This document shows positions 1 through 8,450 of a DNA stretch of 64,000 nucleotides, piece by piece. Position 1 is the stretch's first letter. Each line of letters opens with the position of its first letter. The stretch is taken from the NCBI GenBank assembly GCA_016709865.1, contig JADJLX010000005.1:992001-1056000 (forward strand), read 5' to 3'. The translations under genes and the position numbers were made by a program. The stretch comes from Bacteroidales bacterium. Its GTDB lineage: Bacteria > Bacteroidota > Bacteroidia > Bacteroidales > VadinHA17. Below the pieces are notes generated by a model that saw only the letters and a program-made list of their open reading frames with translations, was not told the origin of the DNA and did no database searches.

Positions 1-1002
1 CGGCAAACCGGCTTCAATTTCTTTGATTTTATTTTTGACATTGTTAATAACTTCCATTGGATTAGAGCCATATCGTGCAACCACTACTGCTCCAACAGCC
101 TCAGACCCATCTTTGTCGAGGCCACCTCTTCTTGGGGCAGGTCCAAAAGCTACATTTGCAACATCCTTAATTCGTACCGGAACATTGTTACGAACCGTGA
201 TGACTGACAATTCAAGATCCTGAAGGCTCTTTACATATCCCAGTCCTCTTATAATATATTCGACATTATTTAATTCAATTGTTTCAGCACCAATATCAAG
301 ATTGCTCTTACGGACACCATTCATGACATCCATAACAGAAACATTAAAAGCCTTTAGAGCATCAGGATTAATATCCACCTGATACTCTTTTAAAAAACCA
401 CCGACAGAACCTACCTCTGATACCCCTTCAGCTGATGAAAGGCTGTATTTTACGTAAAAATCCTGAATAGTCTTAAGTTCCTGAGGATCCCATCCTCCAT
501 TAGGATTGCCGGTTTTCGGGTCGCGTCCTTCGAGGGTATACCAGAAAATCTGCCCCAGAGCCGTAGCATCAGGACCCAATGAAGGCTGTACCCCCTCAGG
601 CAACGTACCCGAAGGAAGTGAATTCAGCTTTTCAAGTATCCGCGACCTGCTCCAGTAAAACTCAATCTTGTCTTTGAAAATGATATAGATAAATGACATC
701 CCGAACATTGATGTACTTCTGATAGTTTCAACACCGGGTATTCCTAGCAAAGCAGTAGTAAGAGGATAAGAGATCTGATCCTGAATATCTTTTGGTGATC
801 GTCCCATCCACTCAGTTGCTACAATCTGCTGATTCTCTCCAATATCAGGAATAGCATCAACCGGAACCGGATCGCGGGGAAACAGACCCTGTTTCAGATT
901 AAATGGCATGGTAACCAGACCCATTATAACAAATACAATAAGGAAAATGAAGGTTATAAGCCTGTTTTCGAGGAAGTACTTTACCAGTTTGTTAAATATC
1001 AT
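1..1002 (-). CDS. CusA-like heavy-metal efflux RND transporter, N-terminal part (runs off left edge)
   Basis: Inner-membrane proton-driven pump subunit that, with an adaptor and an outer-membrane channel, exports metal ions. Only the first 334 codons are visible; the rest lies beyond base 1. The ATG at 1000-1002 opens with a first membrane helix at about residues 12-32. The family hallmark PVDAIPDI follows at residues 46-53, and then the periplasmic porter domain, including a segment reading FWYTLEGRDP. That segment looks more like Cu/Ag-type CusA pumps than the CzcA-type pump at 10721-15112. The charged residues of TM4 that would settle substrate class are outside the window. A metal-binding HMA protein and an HYC_CC_PP protein lie just upstream in the same direction, which fits copper handling. 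Family assignment is secure; the copper substrate is inferred. Confidence 0.9.
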   Translation of the reverse strand, partial: MIFNKLVKYFLENRLITFIFLIVFVIMGLVTMPFNLKQGLFPRDPVPVDAIPDIGENQQIVATEWMGRSPKDIQDQISYPLTTALLGIPGVETIRSTSMFGMSFIYIIFKDKIEFYWSRSRILEKLNSLPSGTLPEGVQPSLGPDATALGQIFWYTLEGRDPKTGNPNGGWDPQELKTIQDFYVKYSLSSAEGVSEVGSVGGFLKEYQVDINPDALKAFNVSVMDVMNGVRKSNLDIGAETIELNNVEYIIRGLGYVKSLQDLELSVITVRNNVPVRIKDVANVAFGPAPRRGGLDKDGSEAVGAVVVARYGSNPMEVINNVKNKIKEIEAGLP

Positions 1003-1023
1003 ATCGCTAAGAGTATTTTCCCC

Positions 1024-1083
1024 GAAGATCTCGCTGAATAACACAAATCAGATCAGCGTTATCTGCGAAATCCGCGGGAAAAT
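1024..1083. repeat. Intergenic dyad-containing repeat-like element
   Basis: The 99-base gap between the HMA protein and the RND pump is almost filled by a sequence with internal echoes. CGCTGA at 1032-1037 is inverted as TCAGCG at 1053-1058. Related words (CTGCGAAATC, CCGCGGGAAA) follow at 1062-1080. From memory, similar 'ATCTGCG' intergenic elements are dispersed in many environmental Bacteroidota genomes. This is the only clear copy I see in the window, so its repetitive nature is inferred. Confidence 0.4.
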
Positions 1084-1101
1084 TAAAAATAAACATATTG
1101 A

Positions 1102-1458
1102 TTACTTGCTCCGATCATAATGGCAGCAACCTGGTAATGATTCATATACCTTATCATCTGCCTTGTACTTTTCAGTATCGTGACCAACAGAGGCAAATTT
1201 CTTACTTAGTGCATCCACGCTTGTTTTTGAAGGATCGAATGTAACAGTGATCATCTTGGTCTTAACATCCCATGAAGCAGTTGTTGCACCCTCTTCTTTT
1301 GCACTCTTTTCGATTCGTGATTTGCACATTCCGCATTCACCCGAAACTTTAAATGTTTCAGTCTTTGGACCTGCTGTTTTAGCTGTTGTCTGAGCTGACA
1401 CACCTGCGCCGATGGTCAACATCAGCATAGTGATGAGAAAAAGTCTAATAGTTTTCAT
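1102..1458 (-). CDS. Exported heavy-metal-associated (HMA) domain protein, MerP-like
   Basis: A 118-residue periplasmic metal-binding protein. I chose the ATG at 1458 (reading MKTIRLFLIT) because it starts a clean signal peptide ending near SAQ at residue 23; a longer in-frame start at 1497 adds an unconvincing leader. The single HMA ferredoxin-like domain spans roughly residues 34-100, with the metal site at C42-G-M-C45 in the usual first loop. An extra C111-C112-H113 cluster at the tail could provide a second thiol site. HMA proteins carry Cu+ or Hg2+; next to a CusA-like pump, copper or silver is the likely cargo. It lies 99 bases upstream of the pump and could be co-transcribed with it. 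Confidence 0.85.
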   Translation of the reverse strand: MKTIRLFLITMLMLTIGAGVSAQTTAKTAGPKTETFKVSGECGMCKSRIEKSAKEEGATTASWDVKTKMITVTFDPSKTSVDALSKKFASVGHDTEKYKADDKVYESLPGCCHYDRSK

Positions 1459-1589
1459 AATCTTAAGTATTAAAATGTTAATAATAGAAATAAGCAAATA
1501 GATTTAAAGTTGAAAAATCTGAATTGATACAAACAGGATAATTACAAATGATGAAAATGCTCATTTGCAATAAAGACATAAAATCAGGA

Positions 1590-2009
1590 TCAGATACGGA
1601 ATACACAAATGTCGGAAAGGTCCACATCGGTGGACAACAACCAGTCCGGGGGACTGACATCTGTGTAAAGAAGTGATGAAAAAGTATTTAAGCTAAAACT
1701 TAAATCAGCAACAATAAAAAGAATATTTATGTTATAATTAACTGATTCCGGGAAGAATGAAAATGAGGGAGTATAATTATTATCTATATTGTAAGAGGTA
1801 ACTACATCTTCACAACAATGTGTTCTGACCAGAGTTCCTGTTCCTGCATAAACCTCCTCAAAGGCTTCCATTCCGCATGAAGCCAGTCTGCCGGTAACAG
1901 AGATTTCAGAAGCAGCAACATGTCCACCGCAATAATGAGTTGCAATAGTGAGGTGAAACATAGCTGTAAGCACCAGAAAGACCATTAATATTGAAAAAAC
2001 CTTTTTCAC
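1590..2009 (-). CDS. HYC_CC_PP family exported protein
   Basis: A 139-residue protein with an N-terminal signal segment (residues 1-23) and the three landmarks that name this Bacteroidota family: HYCGG at 25-29, the CC pair at 65-66 and the PP pair at 120-121. The function is not established. The spaced Cys and His residues and the frequent neighbourhood of metal efflux genes suggest a periplasmic metal- or redox-related role. It lies upstream of the HMA protein on the same strand, about 130 bases away, so a copper-response cluster is plausible. The Cys/His pattern and the context are seen; the metal role is inferred. Confidence 0.8.
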   Translation of the reverse strand: MKKVFSILMVFLVLTAMFHLTIATHYCGGHVAASEISVTGRLASCGMEAFEEVYAGTGTLVRTHCCEDVVTSYNIDNNYTPSFSFFPESVNYNINILFIVADLSFSLNTFSSLLYTDVSPPDWLLSTDVDLSDICVFRI

Positions 2010-2239
2010 TATATATAAAACAGAGATTGTATGAAAATGTTTTGCAAATAAAGTACTTTTTTATTTTATCCCATTTATTTCACTCCTTCTCTCAAGCAGC
2101 ATATAATCGCGCAAGACTCCATTCATTTTTCCGCTTCCCGACACAGGCGATAGTGCTGCCCATCCAATACCGAAACTGATTTCCAGTCGTCAGCAGTCAT
2201 TGATCTGAATAATACATTCAACATGTAGTTATAAAAATA

Positions 2240-4432
2240 TCAACAAGGCAAATTAAGAAAAAAAGTTGAACCTTTTCCTGCTTCAGATTCTACCCATAAT
2301 TTACCACCCAAAAATTCTATATAAGCTTTTGAGAGGGAAAGACCAAGTCCGGTACCTTCATATTGCCGGTCCTCACCACTATCTACCTGGTAAAATCTTT
2401 CAAAGATCTTAGTCTGCTGGTCTTCAGAAATCCCTATACCTGTATCAGATACATAAAACTGAATATAATCGGGCTGGAAGGTATAACCCATCTTAACAAA
2501 ACCCTCCCGGGTAAACTTGCACGCATTGGCAAGAAGGTTTGACAGCACCTGGAATAGTTTGGTAGAATCGGTGTAAAAATGTCTATCCGGATCATGTTCC
2601 GGCTGTTCATAGAATAAGTCCAGTCCTTTAGATGTTGCTGACAGACTAAACTGTTTATGGAGCTTTTCCATAACGGAATGTACAACAACCTTGTTCATAT
2701 TAAGCTTCAGTTTCCCGGCTTCTATATTCGAGACTTCGATTATATCTGTTACAATAGAAAGCAGATGATTACTGCTCTGAGTAATGATTTCAAGATATGA
2801 CCGATGATTTTCAGGTGAAAGGTCAGGTTCACTCAGCAGTGTTGTGAATCCGACAATTGCATTCATGGGTGTTCTAATCTCATGAGATACATTATGAAGA
2901 AAAGCAGTCTTCAGCCTGTCGCTCTCTTCTGCCTTTTCCTTTGATTGAGTAAGTTCATCTTCAATTATCTTACGTTCCGTTATATCATGAAATATCTCCA
3001 GCATTGCTTTTTTGCCCTGATAGTTCATTCCTGTGTGATAAACATCAAATATTCTGCCTCCGTTCACACCATGTGATTCATACTTTTCAGTTTTACCGAT
3101 CACGATCCCCCTGGTTAGGGGGCAATCCTGGCACTGTTTCTTATCGTCCCTGTAAATATCCCAGCATTTACTACCAATGGCATCAGATCCGAAGATTTTT
3201 TTAAAGTTATCGCTCTGGAATAGGATCGTACCTTCTGAATCTACAATATCCATCCCGAATGGAATAGTCTTAAGTAGAGATCTGTTGAATTCAGCACTTT
3301 CGCGATGAGCATCCTCAGCTCTTTTTCTGTCAGTTATGTTATGACTTATTGTTACCAGTTGTGTAGCCACTCCTTCGGAATCAAGGATAGGGATCCGGCT
3401 TGTAAGCAGAGAATGATTGAAACCAGTTTCAATGTTCAACCTGTTCTCCACTTTATCCAACATCATCTTACCTGTATGAAGAACCAGTTTATCATCATCA
3501 TCAGACGCAACGGCCTCTCCTTCAGGCAAAAAATCATAAATAGTCTTGCCTATCGCCTCTTCCTGATTCTCGGCTCCAATTACTTCGAGATGAGCACTAT
3601 TATTAAGTAGGTATCTTCCCTTCCTGTCTTTAATTGAAATCGGATCAGGTATATTATCAATCAAAGCTCTCAGAAGATTGCGTTCGACACGGATAATTTC
3701 ATTGTACTTATTCTGCTCACTTATTTTCTCAAGGCTTGCTCTGGATGATTTTTCCTCTTCGGCCTTCATGTCAAGTAACAGATTTTTACTGAACATCAAT
3801 GCCAGGCTGAATGTAAGAAGTATCACCAGCATGTGATAAATAATGATCATAAGTGCATCAAAACTGCCGGCATCGAAATAGTCTGCAGGCATCATCTTTC
3901 CTCCAAGCAAAAATTTAAGGATATTAGCCAGACTAACCAGTCCGAATGCTGCGTAAATGATACCTATCGGATGTGTGAGACTTACTTCTTTTCGAGGTAC
4001 TCTGTATAACATTAACCATGCACCCTGAAGGAAAATCAGTAAAGAAGCAACGGAGATATTCAGGTTTCGTGCGGTAAGGTCAGGATCAATCAGAGTTAAC
4101 CAGGTATGCACGATGGCAAAAATGGCAAGAATGATATAATTATGGATCTGGTTTGACTTTTTGCCGGTATAAGCTTCCAGTCCCATATAACCCAGAAGAA
4201 TACCTGCAATCATTACAGTATTTGCCAGATCAACAGAGATCCACTCAGGAATTTTACCTCTCAGAACTATCAATAACAGTCCGAGAGTCTGTAAGGCAAA
4301 ATTCAGTACGAGATAAGTAGTTCCCTTGTAACGGGTATGATACTGTATCCATAGAATATAAATAATTACCGTGCTTACTAAATATGTCAGCAGGAAACTG
4401 ATCATTATTGTACGCATGTCGAATGAAATCAT
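2240..4432 (-). CDS. Membrane sensor histidine kinase with two PAS domains
   Basis: A 730-residue kinase. Residues 1-215 form about seven hydrophobic helices, a membrane sensory module. Then come PAS1 (about 250-368), PAS2 (about 380-490), a HisKA helix with phospho-accepting H517 (in HNVSHEIRTP), and a HATPase domain with N box (NLLANACKF), G1 (DTGIGI) and G2 (GTGLGLSL) motifs near the C-terminus. PAS2 carries three cysteines, C423, C434 and C437 (C-x10-C-x2-C). That pattern recurs in PAS domains and could bind a cofactor or act in thiol chemistry. There is no receiver domain, so a separate response regulator is needed; one ends 22 bases upstream. It is probably the last gene of a four-gene operon. 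The stimulus cannot be told from sequence. Confidence 0.95.
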   Translation of the reverse strand: MISFDMRTIMISFLLTYLVSTVIIYILWIQYHTRYKGTTYLVLNFALQTLGLLLIVLRGKIPEWISVDLANTVMIAGILLGYMGLEAYTGKKSNQIHNYIILAIFAIVHTWLTLIDPDLTARNLNISVASLLIFLQGAWLMLYRVPRKEVSLTHPIGIIYAAFGLVSLANILKFLLGGKMMPADYFDAGSFDALMIIIYHMLVILLTFSLALMFSKNLLLDMKAEEEKSSRASLEKISEQNKYNEIIRVERNLLRALIDNIPDPISIKDRKGRYLLNNSAHLEVIGAENQEEAIGKTIYDFLPEGEAVASDDDDKLVLHTGKMMLDKVENRLNIETGFNHSLLTSRIPILDSEGVATQLVTISHNITDRKRAEDAHRESAEFNRSLLKTIPFGMDIVDSEGTILFQSDNFKKIFGSDAIGSKCWDIYRDDKKQCQDCPLTRGIVIGKTEKYESHGVNGGRIFDVYHTGMNYQGKKAMLEIFHDITERKIIEDELTQSKEKAEESDRLKTAFLHNVSHEIRTPMNAIVGFTTLLSEPDLSPENHRSYLEIITQSSNHLLSIVTDIIEVSNIEAGKLKLNMNKVVVHSVMEKLHKQFSLSATSKGLDLFYEQPEHDPDRHFYTDSTKLFQVLSNLLANACKFTREGFVKMGYTFQPDYIQFYVSDTGIGISEDQQTKIFERFYQVDSGEDRQYEGTGLGLSLSKAYIEFLGGKLWVESEAGKGSTFFLNLPC

Positions 4433-4454
4433 ACTTCTCCCCCCTCCGTTAAAA

Positions 4455-4820
4455 TCAGCTTAATAGTTCAGTAATACTATTCATAAGTTCTTTCAGGTCC
4501 AGAGGTTTCTGGTATACCTTGTTAGCTCCCAAATGTTTAGCACTGTTCAGATACCCCTCGTACTGAAAACGTCCACCACCGGAAATTGCAATTATTTTTA
4601 GAACAGGATTCTTTCTCCTGAGGTCAAATATCAGTTCAAGTCCCTCTTTATCCGGCATCACTATGTCGGTTATAAGAAGATCGGGATGAAATGAATCAAA
4701 CATAGTCAACCCTTCATTTCCGTTAGAGGCTGTTTTTGCTTCATGCCCGGCTTTTTCAACCATTTTTTTTAACATTATCGCGATTGCAGTCTCATCGTCG
4801 ATTATTAATATCTTAGCCAT
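4455..4820 (-). CDS. Single-domain response regulator
   Basis: A 121-residue CheY-like receiver with no output domain. The acidic pocket is D8/D9, the phospho-accepting aspartate is D52 (in ITDIVMPD), the switch Ser is S80 and the conserved Lys is K105 (in YQKP). It sits between two histidine kinases, 22 bases upstream of the PAS kinase and 12 bases downstream of the receiver-bearing kinase. It may therefore shuttle phosphoryl groups between them or act on an unlinked partner. The stand-alone receiver means its output must be protein-protein interaction. Confidence 0.95.
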   Translation of the reverse strand: MAKILIIDDETAIAIMLKKMVEKAGHEAKTASNGNEGLTMFDSFHPDLLITDIVMPDKEGLELIFDLRRKNPVLKIIAISGGGRFQYEGYLNSAKHLGANKVYQKPLDLKELMNSITELLS

Positions 4821-4832
4821 AATCTGAATATT

Positions 4833-6797
4833 TTAATTTGCGTCGAGTACCTTCCTTATAACTTTGCTGAAATCGCTTAAAATCAGGGGTTTCATAATAA
4901 TCTCCGAAATACCGGATTCATTTATAAGGTCTTCAGACAATTTATCTATATATCCTGTGATAATAATAACCTTTAGTTCGGGACGGATCTCTTTCATTTT
5001 GGAGGCAAGTTCAGTACCGAACATCCGTGGCATGGTCTGATCAGTAACAAGTAATGAATATTTATTCGGATTTGACTTGAACTCTTCGAGTGCAGATAAA
5101 GAATCAGTCTTGATAGTAACCTTATATCCAAGATTTTCGAGCATTTTCTTACCCATGAAAGTTATCTCCTGTTCATCATCTACAAACAGGATAAACTCAT
5201 CCCCTTTTGTAATAGTCTTGTTCAAGTCATCTGTACTTACAGGGCTCGTTCCATACTGTGGAAGGTAAATTGTAAAAGTGGTCCCTACGCCTACTGTACT
5301 GTCAACAGTAATGGCTCCACCATAGTTGTTTACGATACCGTGTACCACCGAGAGACCGAGTCCGGAACCCGATCCAACCTCTTTTCTTGTGAAGAAGGGT
5401 TCAAAAATCCGCTCTTTGGTCTTGCTATCCATCCCATGTCCGGTATCAGAAAGAGTAAGTCTGACATATTTCCCCTTCTTAAGATTCGGCACCTGCTTCA
5501 TTAGAGTCCTGTCTGCAGAAATAACATCAAGATTAACCTCAAGAATACCACCTGAGTTCATCATGGCATAACTGGCATTAGTGCACAGGTTCATAATTAT
5601 CTGATGCATATGAGTCGCATCGGCAAGTATAGTCCCGATATCTGGTTTGAGATTCTGTCTGATCTCAATACCCGTTGGGAAAGAGGCTTTCAGCAGGTTA
5701 AGGACTTCAACGACAACGAGGTTCAGCTGAATCGGTTTCTTGTCAAAGTTAACTTCCCGGCTGAATGTCAGGATTTGCTGAACAAGGTCTTTTCCTCTTG
5801 TTGCGGCATTATTAATCTGCTCAATATCGAAACGAAGAGTACTTTCATCGGGAAGTTCTTCCAGTGCCATATCTGTGTAACCAAGAATCGGAGTAAGTAT
5901 ATTGTTAAAATCATGTGCTATACCTCCGGCCAAGGTCCCGATTGTCTCCATCTTTTTCAGCTGAAACAACTGAGTCTCAAGTTCTCCCCTCTCCTTCTCA
6001 AACTTTTTCCGTGTTTCTATCTCCTTTTTCAGGTTCTGATAGGCATCGGTAAGCTGGGCTGTTCTTTCCCTTACCCTTTTCTCAAGAGCATTATTGGCAG
6101 CCTGTACATTTTCCTGTTCCCGCTGTAATAACTTTCTCATATAAAAATCATTACGGGAGGAGAGCTCAAGGAAATAACTGATGAACATTCCTATAACGTT
6201 TGCACTTATAAAGAAATAATTGTTGTTAATAAGAATCTCTATTGGTGTATCTGATATCCAGATGGCTGAGATCTCGTAGGCTACAACAATTACCCATCCT
6301 GCAATTGATGCGTAAATAAACCTGGCCCTTATAAAGGTGTAACCGAAAATAAAAATAAGTATCAGTCCTGCATAGTAATTATAATTTGAAACCTGGGCAG
6401 CATAAATGATCATCACAATAATTCCGAATCCTGTCAGGAACATTATAAATGAGATGACAAACTGCATATACTTTTTAAAAGTCTTTGAGAAAGAGAATGC
6501 AAATACTCCGATAAGAACCGGAAAAACTACCCCAAAACGGATAAACCAGAAGATCTCTTTTAGTTTCGGAACCGAAGAGGCATCGAGGAATGCAAATGCA
6601 CCGTAGAAGATCATTGCCAATACCAGTGAAAACCTGAAAGGGACCAGTGATTTTAAAAAGTAATCTTCAAGGTAATCTTTTTCATAAGCAGCCATACTGC
6701 CTGAAAATGATAATGTCATTCTGTCAAATGTCCATGAACCCTGGAATGCGGACGGAAGACCGAGAAGATTTGCAGAGGTACCCTTAAAAAAATTCAT
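4833..6797 (-). CDS. Hybrid membrane histidine kinase with C-terminal receiver
   Basis: A 654-residue hybrid kinase. Hydrophobic helices occupy about residues 55-212, and a charged coiled coil runs from 220 to 285. HisKA follows with H295 in the HDFNN form typical of the NtrB-like/HisKA_4 type, then a HATPase domain (DTGHGM near 451, GSGLGLSV near 477). A receiver domain (about 534-652) has phospho-accepting D586 in TDQTMPRM. It lacks a PAS domain, so sensing should be through the membrane part or partners. It is followed at short spacing by the single-domain regulator and the PAS kinase. The upstream gene is a PhcB-like methyltransferase, 28 bases away. Together these look like one relay. 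Confidence 0.95.
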   Translation of the reverse strand: MNFFKGTSANLLGLPSAFQGSWTFDRMTLSFSGSMAAYEKDYLEDYFLKSLVPFRFSLVLAMIFYGAFAFLDASSVPKLKEIFWFIRFGVVFPVLIGVFAFSFSKTFKKYMQFVISFIMFLTGFGIIVMIIYAAQVSNYNYYAGLILIFIFGYTFIRARFIYASIAGWVIVVAYEISAIWISDTPIEILINNNYFFISANVIGMFISYFLELSSRNDFYMRKLLQREQENVQAANNALEKRVRERTAQLTDAYQNLKKEIETRKKFEKERGELETQLFQLKKMETIGTLAGGIAHDFNNILTPILGYTDMALEELPDESTLRFDIEQINNAATRGKDLVQQILTFSREVNFDKKPIQLNLVVVEVLNLLKASFPTGIEIRQNLKPDIGTILADATHMHQIIMNLCTNASYAMMNSGGILEVNLDVISADRTLMKQVPNLKKGKYVRLTLSDTGHGMDSKTKERIFEPFFTRKEVGSGSGLGLSVVHGIVNNYGGAITVDSTVGVGTTFTIYLPQYGTSPVSTDDLNKTITKGDEFILFVDDEQEITFMGKKMLENLGYKVTIKTDSLSALEEFKSNPNKYSLLVTDQTMPRMFGTELASKMKEIRPELKVIIITGYIDKLSEDLINESGISEIIMKPLILSDFSKVIRKVLDAN

Positions 6798-6825
6798 TAG
6801 GCAGATTTTGAGGATAAATAATTTT

Positions 6826-7731
6826 TCAGTAAGCCGACTTTCTGATCTTAAGGAACAGGTTTACTCCAAGAGGTTCAGTGTCAATCTTCACATACTTTTC
6901 GTCGATACAGGCCCGTGCTGCAATATTCAAAAGATCATCCTTACTCCTGTGATTCAGAAACCAGTCAGATAATACTTCCATTAACCTTCTTGTTGGATTC
7001 TCTGTGCTGAAATTGCTGATAATATATTCACCGTCTTCTTTCAGATAGTTAATATATTTCTGAATCAGGAACACAAAGTGCTTATCCTTGAAATAATCAA
7101 AAAGCCCTGCACTCCATATCAGATCATATGTTTTGAATGGTTTGTAACGAAGTACATTTATCCGGTTATACGAGATTGCACCATTGAAAATCTCATTTTG
7201 CTTCCTCGAAAAATCTATTGCATTCTGATCAAAATCAATAAGATCGAAAGTTATTCTTCTGCCCGGATTTGTAACCATAAATTCGTTGACATCTGTTGCC
7301 GGACCGGAACCTAGAATAAGGACTTTTATCTCCCTCTCCCCGGAAGAAGTAAGCTGTTTGCACTTATTGATGAAATAATCCTTGCGGTTTCTTACAGCAA
7401 TGGCACCTGGTTGATTCTGGAAAAAAACATCCCAGTTTTTGTATCTAACATCTTCATTTATATGGAAACTGTAAATAGAGTTAATAAGGCTGAAGTCGCC
7501 CGGATATCCAAATGGCTTTTTAAAACCATAGCCTATTAATGTATTCTCATTAAGTACAGGGGCCAGCAACAACCTGAAATCATCAACCTGAGAAGGGCTA
7601 AGGCTGTTAATCACTGATGTGAACTTGTTATAATCATGAAGTTCGGGTCCTCCGGATTCTATCAGATCTTTTAGATATAGTTTTTTCTCAGTATCAGACA
7701 TACTGAAAGACAAGACTGAATTATTGAACAT
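6826..7731 (-). CDS. PhcB-like class I SAM-dependent methyltransferase
   Basis: A 301-residue methyltransferase. The N-terminal third has the phrase FGYPGDFSLINSIY (about residues 75-90) and AIAVRNRKDYF, which recall the family that includes PhcB, the enzyme credited with the 3-OH-palmitate methyl ester signal in Ralstonia. The Rossmann part follows, with motif I VLILGSGPATDV near 138-149 and an acidic strand end (LIDFD) near 177-181. No signal peptide or membrane helix is seen. It appears to be the first gene of the kinase-regulator-kinase operon. Methyltransferase fold: confident. PhcB relationship: from remembered motif similarity. Signal synthesis: speculation. Confidence 0.8.
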   Translation of the reverse strand: MFNNSVLSFSMSDTEKKLYLKDLIESGGPELHDYNKFTSVINSLSPSQVDDFRLLLAPVLNENTLIGYGFKKPFGYPGDFSLINSIYSFHINEDVRYKNWDVFFQNQPGAIAVRNRKDYFINKCKQLTSSGEREIKVLILGSGPATDVNEFMVTNPGRRITFDLIDFDQNAIDFSRKQNEIFNGAISYNRINVLRYKPFKTYDLIWSAGLFDYFKDKHFVFLIQKYINYLKEDGEYIISNFSTENPTRRLMEVLSDWFLNHRSKDDLLNIAARACIDEKYVKIDTEPLGVNLFLKIRKSAY

Positions 7732-7850
7732 TGGTCAGTTACAAATTGAAGTATAACACTTAAAATTCCCCTTAATAAATTCCCAAAAAATAAAAAACTA
7801 AATGTAGTTTTTATTTTGACACTTCAAATTTGTTATAATAAAAATCATAA

Positions 7851-8450
7851 TCACAATAATTCACTAACAGGAATGCTCTTTGAATCGTCTATTCCTATCA
7901 TTGCATTTATTATTCGTAACTCAGAATATTTATTCAGGTGGCCGACAGAAATATCAGCCTCCGAAATGATTTTGTCATTTAGCAGTTTAGACCGTCGAGT
8001 ACCCTTAAGCAGGCAGGATGAAGGGGTGAACCAGCTTCCATTTTTATCCTTCAGTATCACATTCGCATAAGAGGTGTCTGTAACCAATCCATTTTTGATT
8101 ATAAGAATATCATCACATTCTCCCCTGAGTCCGTAGAGTCTGATTAAGTCGGACCTCTCAGCAAACTTATAGGAATAACTTATTTCATCATCATAAACAA
8201 TACGCAGTGATCTGACCTCATGTATAATATATGGTATGAATTCAGCTTCAGTACTTATATCATCATAAACCACTCTGCATTTATAGATTCCTTTTCGGGC
8301 TGATGCTGGTACATCAATGATTTTTTCCAGGTAAACTGTACTCTTCTTTCCGAACAAATCAAACAGAGAACGCTCCATACGTTCATTATGCTGATTGATA
8401 TTCAACAACTTACCATCCTGTACTTTTATTGATTCAACCAATAGGGACAT
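7851..8450 (-). CDS. pabC: Class IV aminotransferase-like aminodeoxychorismate lyase
   Basis: A 199-residue PLP-dependent fold type IV enzyme, shorter than the usual 260-290. The likely PLP lysine is K95 in SYSYKFAERS. The phosphate-cup region is near TDTSYANVIL, and LLKGTRRSKLL matches the late substrate/cofactor loop. It overlaps the 3' end of pabB by 17 bases, so the two are translationally coupled. PabC converts aminodeoxychorismate into p-aminobenzoate and pyruvate, completing the step begun by PabB. The pabC identity rests on this pairing; a branched-chain or D-amino-acid aminotransferase is less likely given the short length. Confidence 0.85.
   Translation of the reverse strand: MSLLVESIKVQDGKLLNINQHNERMERSLFDLFGKKSTVYLEKIIDVPASARKGIYKCRVVYDDISTEAEFIPYIIHEVRSLRIVYDDEISYSYKFAERSDLIRLYGLRGECDDILIIKNGLVTDTSYANVILKDKNGSWFTPSSCLLKGTRRSKLLNDKIISEADISVGHLNKYSELRIINAMIGIDDSKSIPVSELL

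Noticed and set aside
1478..1660. Small reading frame overlapping the HYC_CC_PP gene
   Set aside because: It is read in another frame of the same strand across the 3' part of that gene and has no signal or domain features.
2010..2239. Unannotated gene or RNA in the 230-base gap before the PAS kinase
   Set aside because: No open frame with a domain, no terminator and no stable dyad was found; it holds only AT-rich sequence.
4833..6797. Frameshifted fusion of a kinase and a separate regulator
   Set aside because: The frame is continuous and a C-terminal receiver is a normal hybrid kinase layout.
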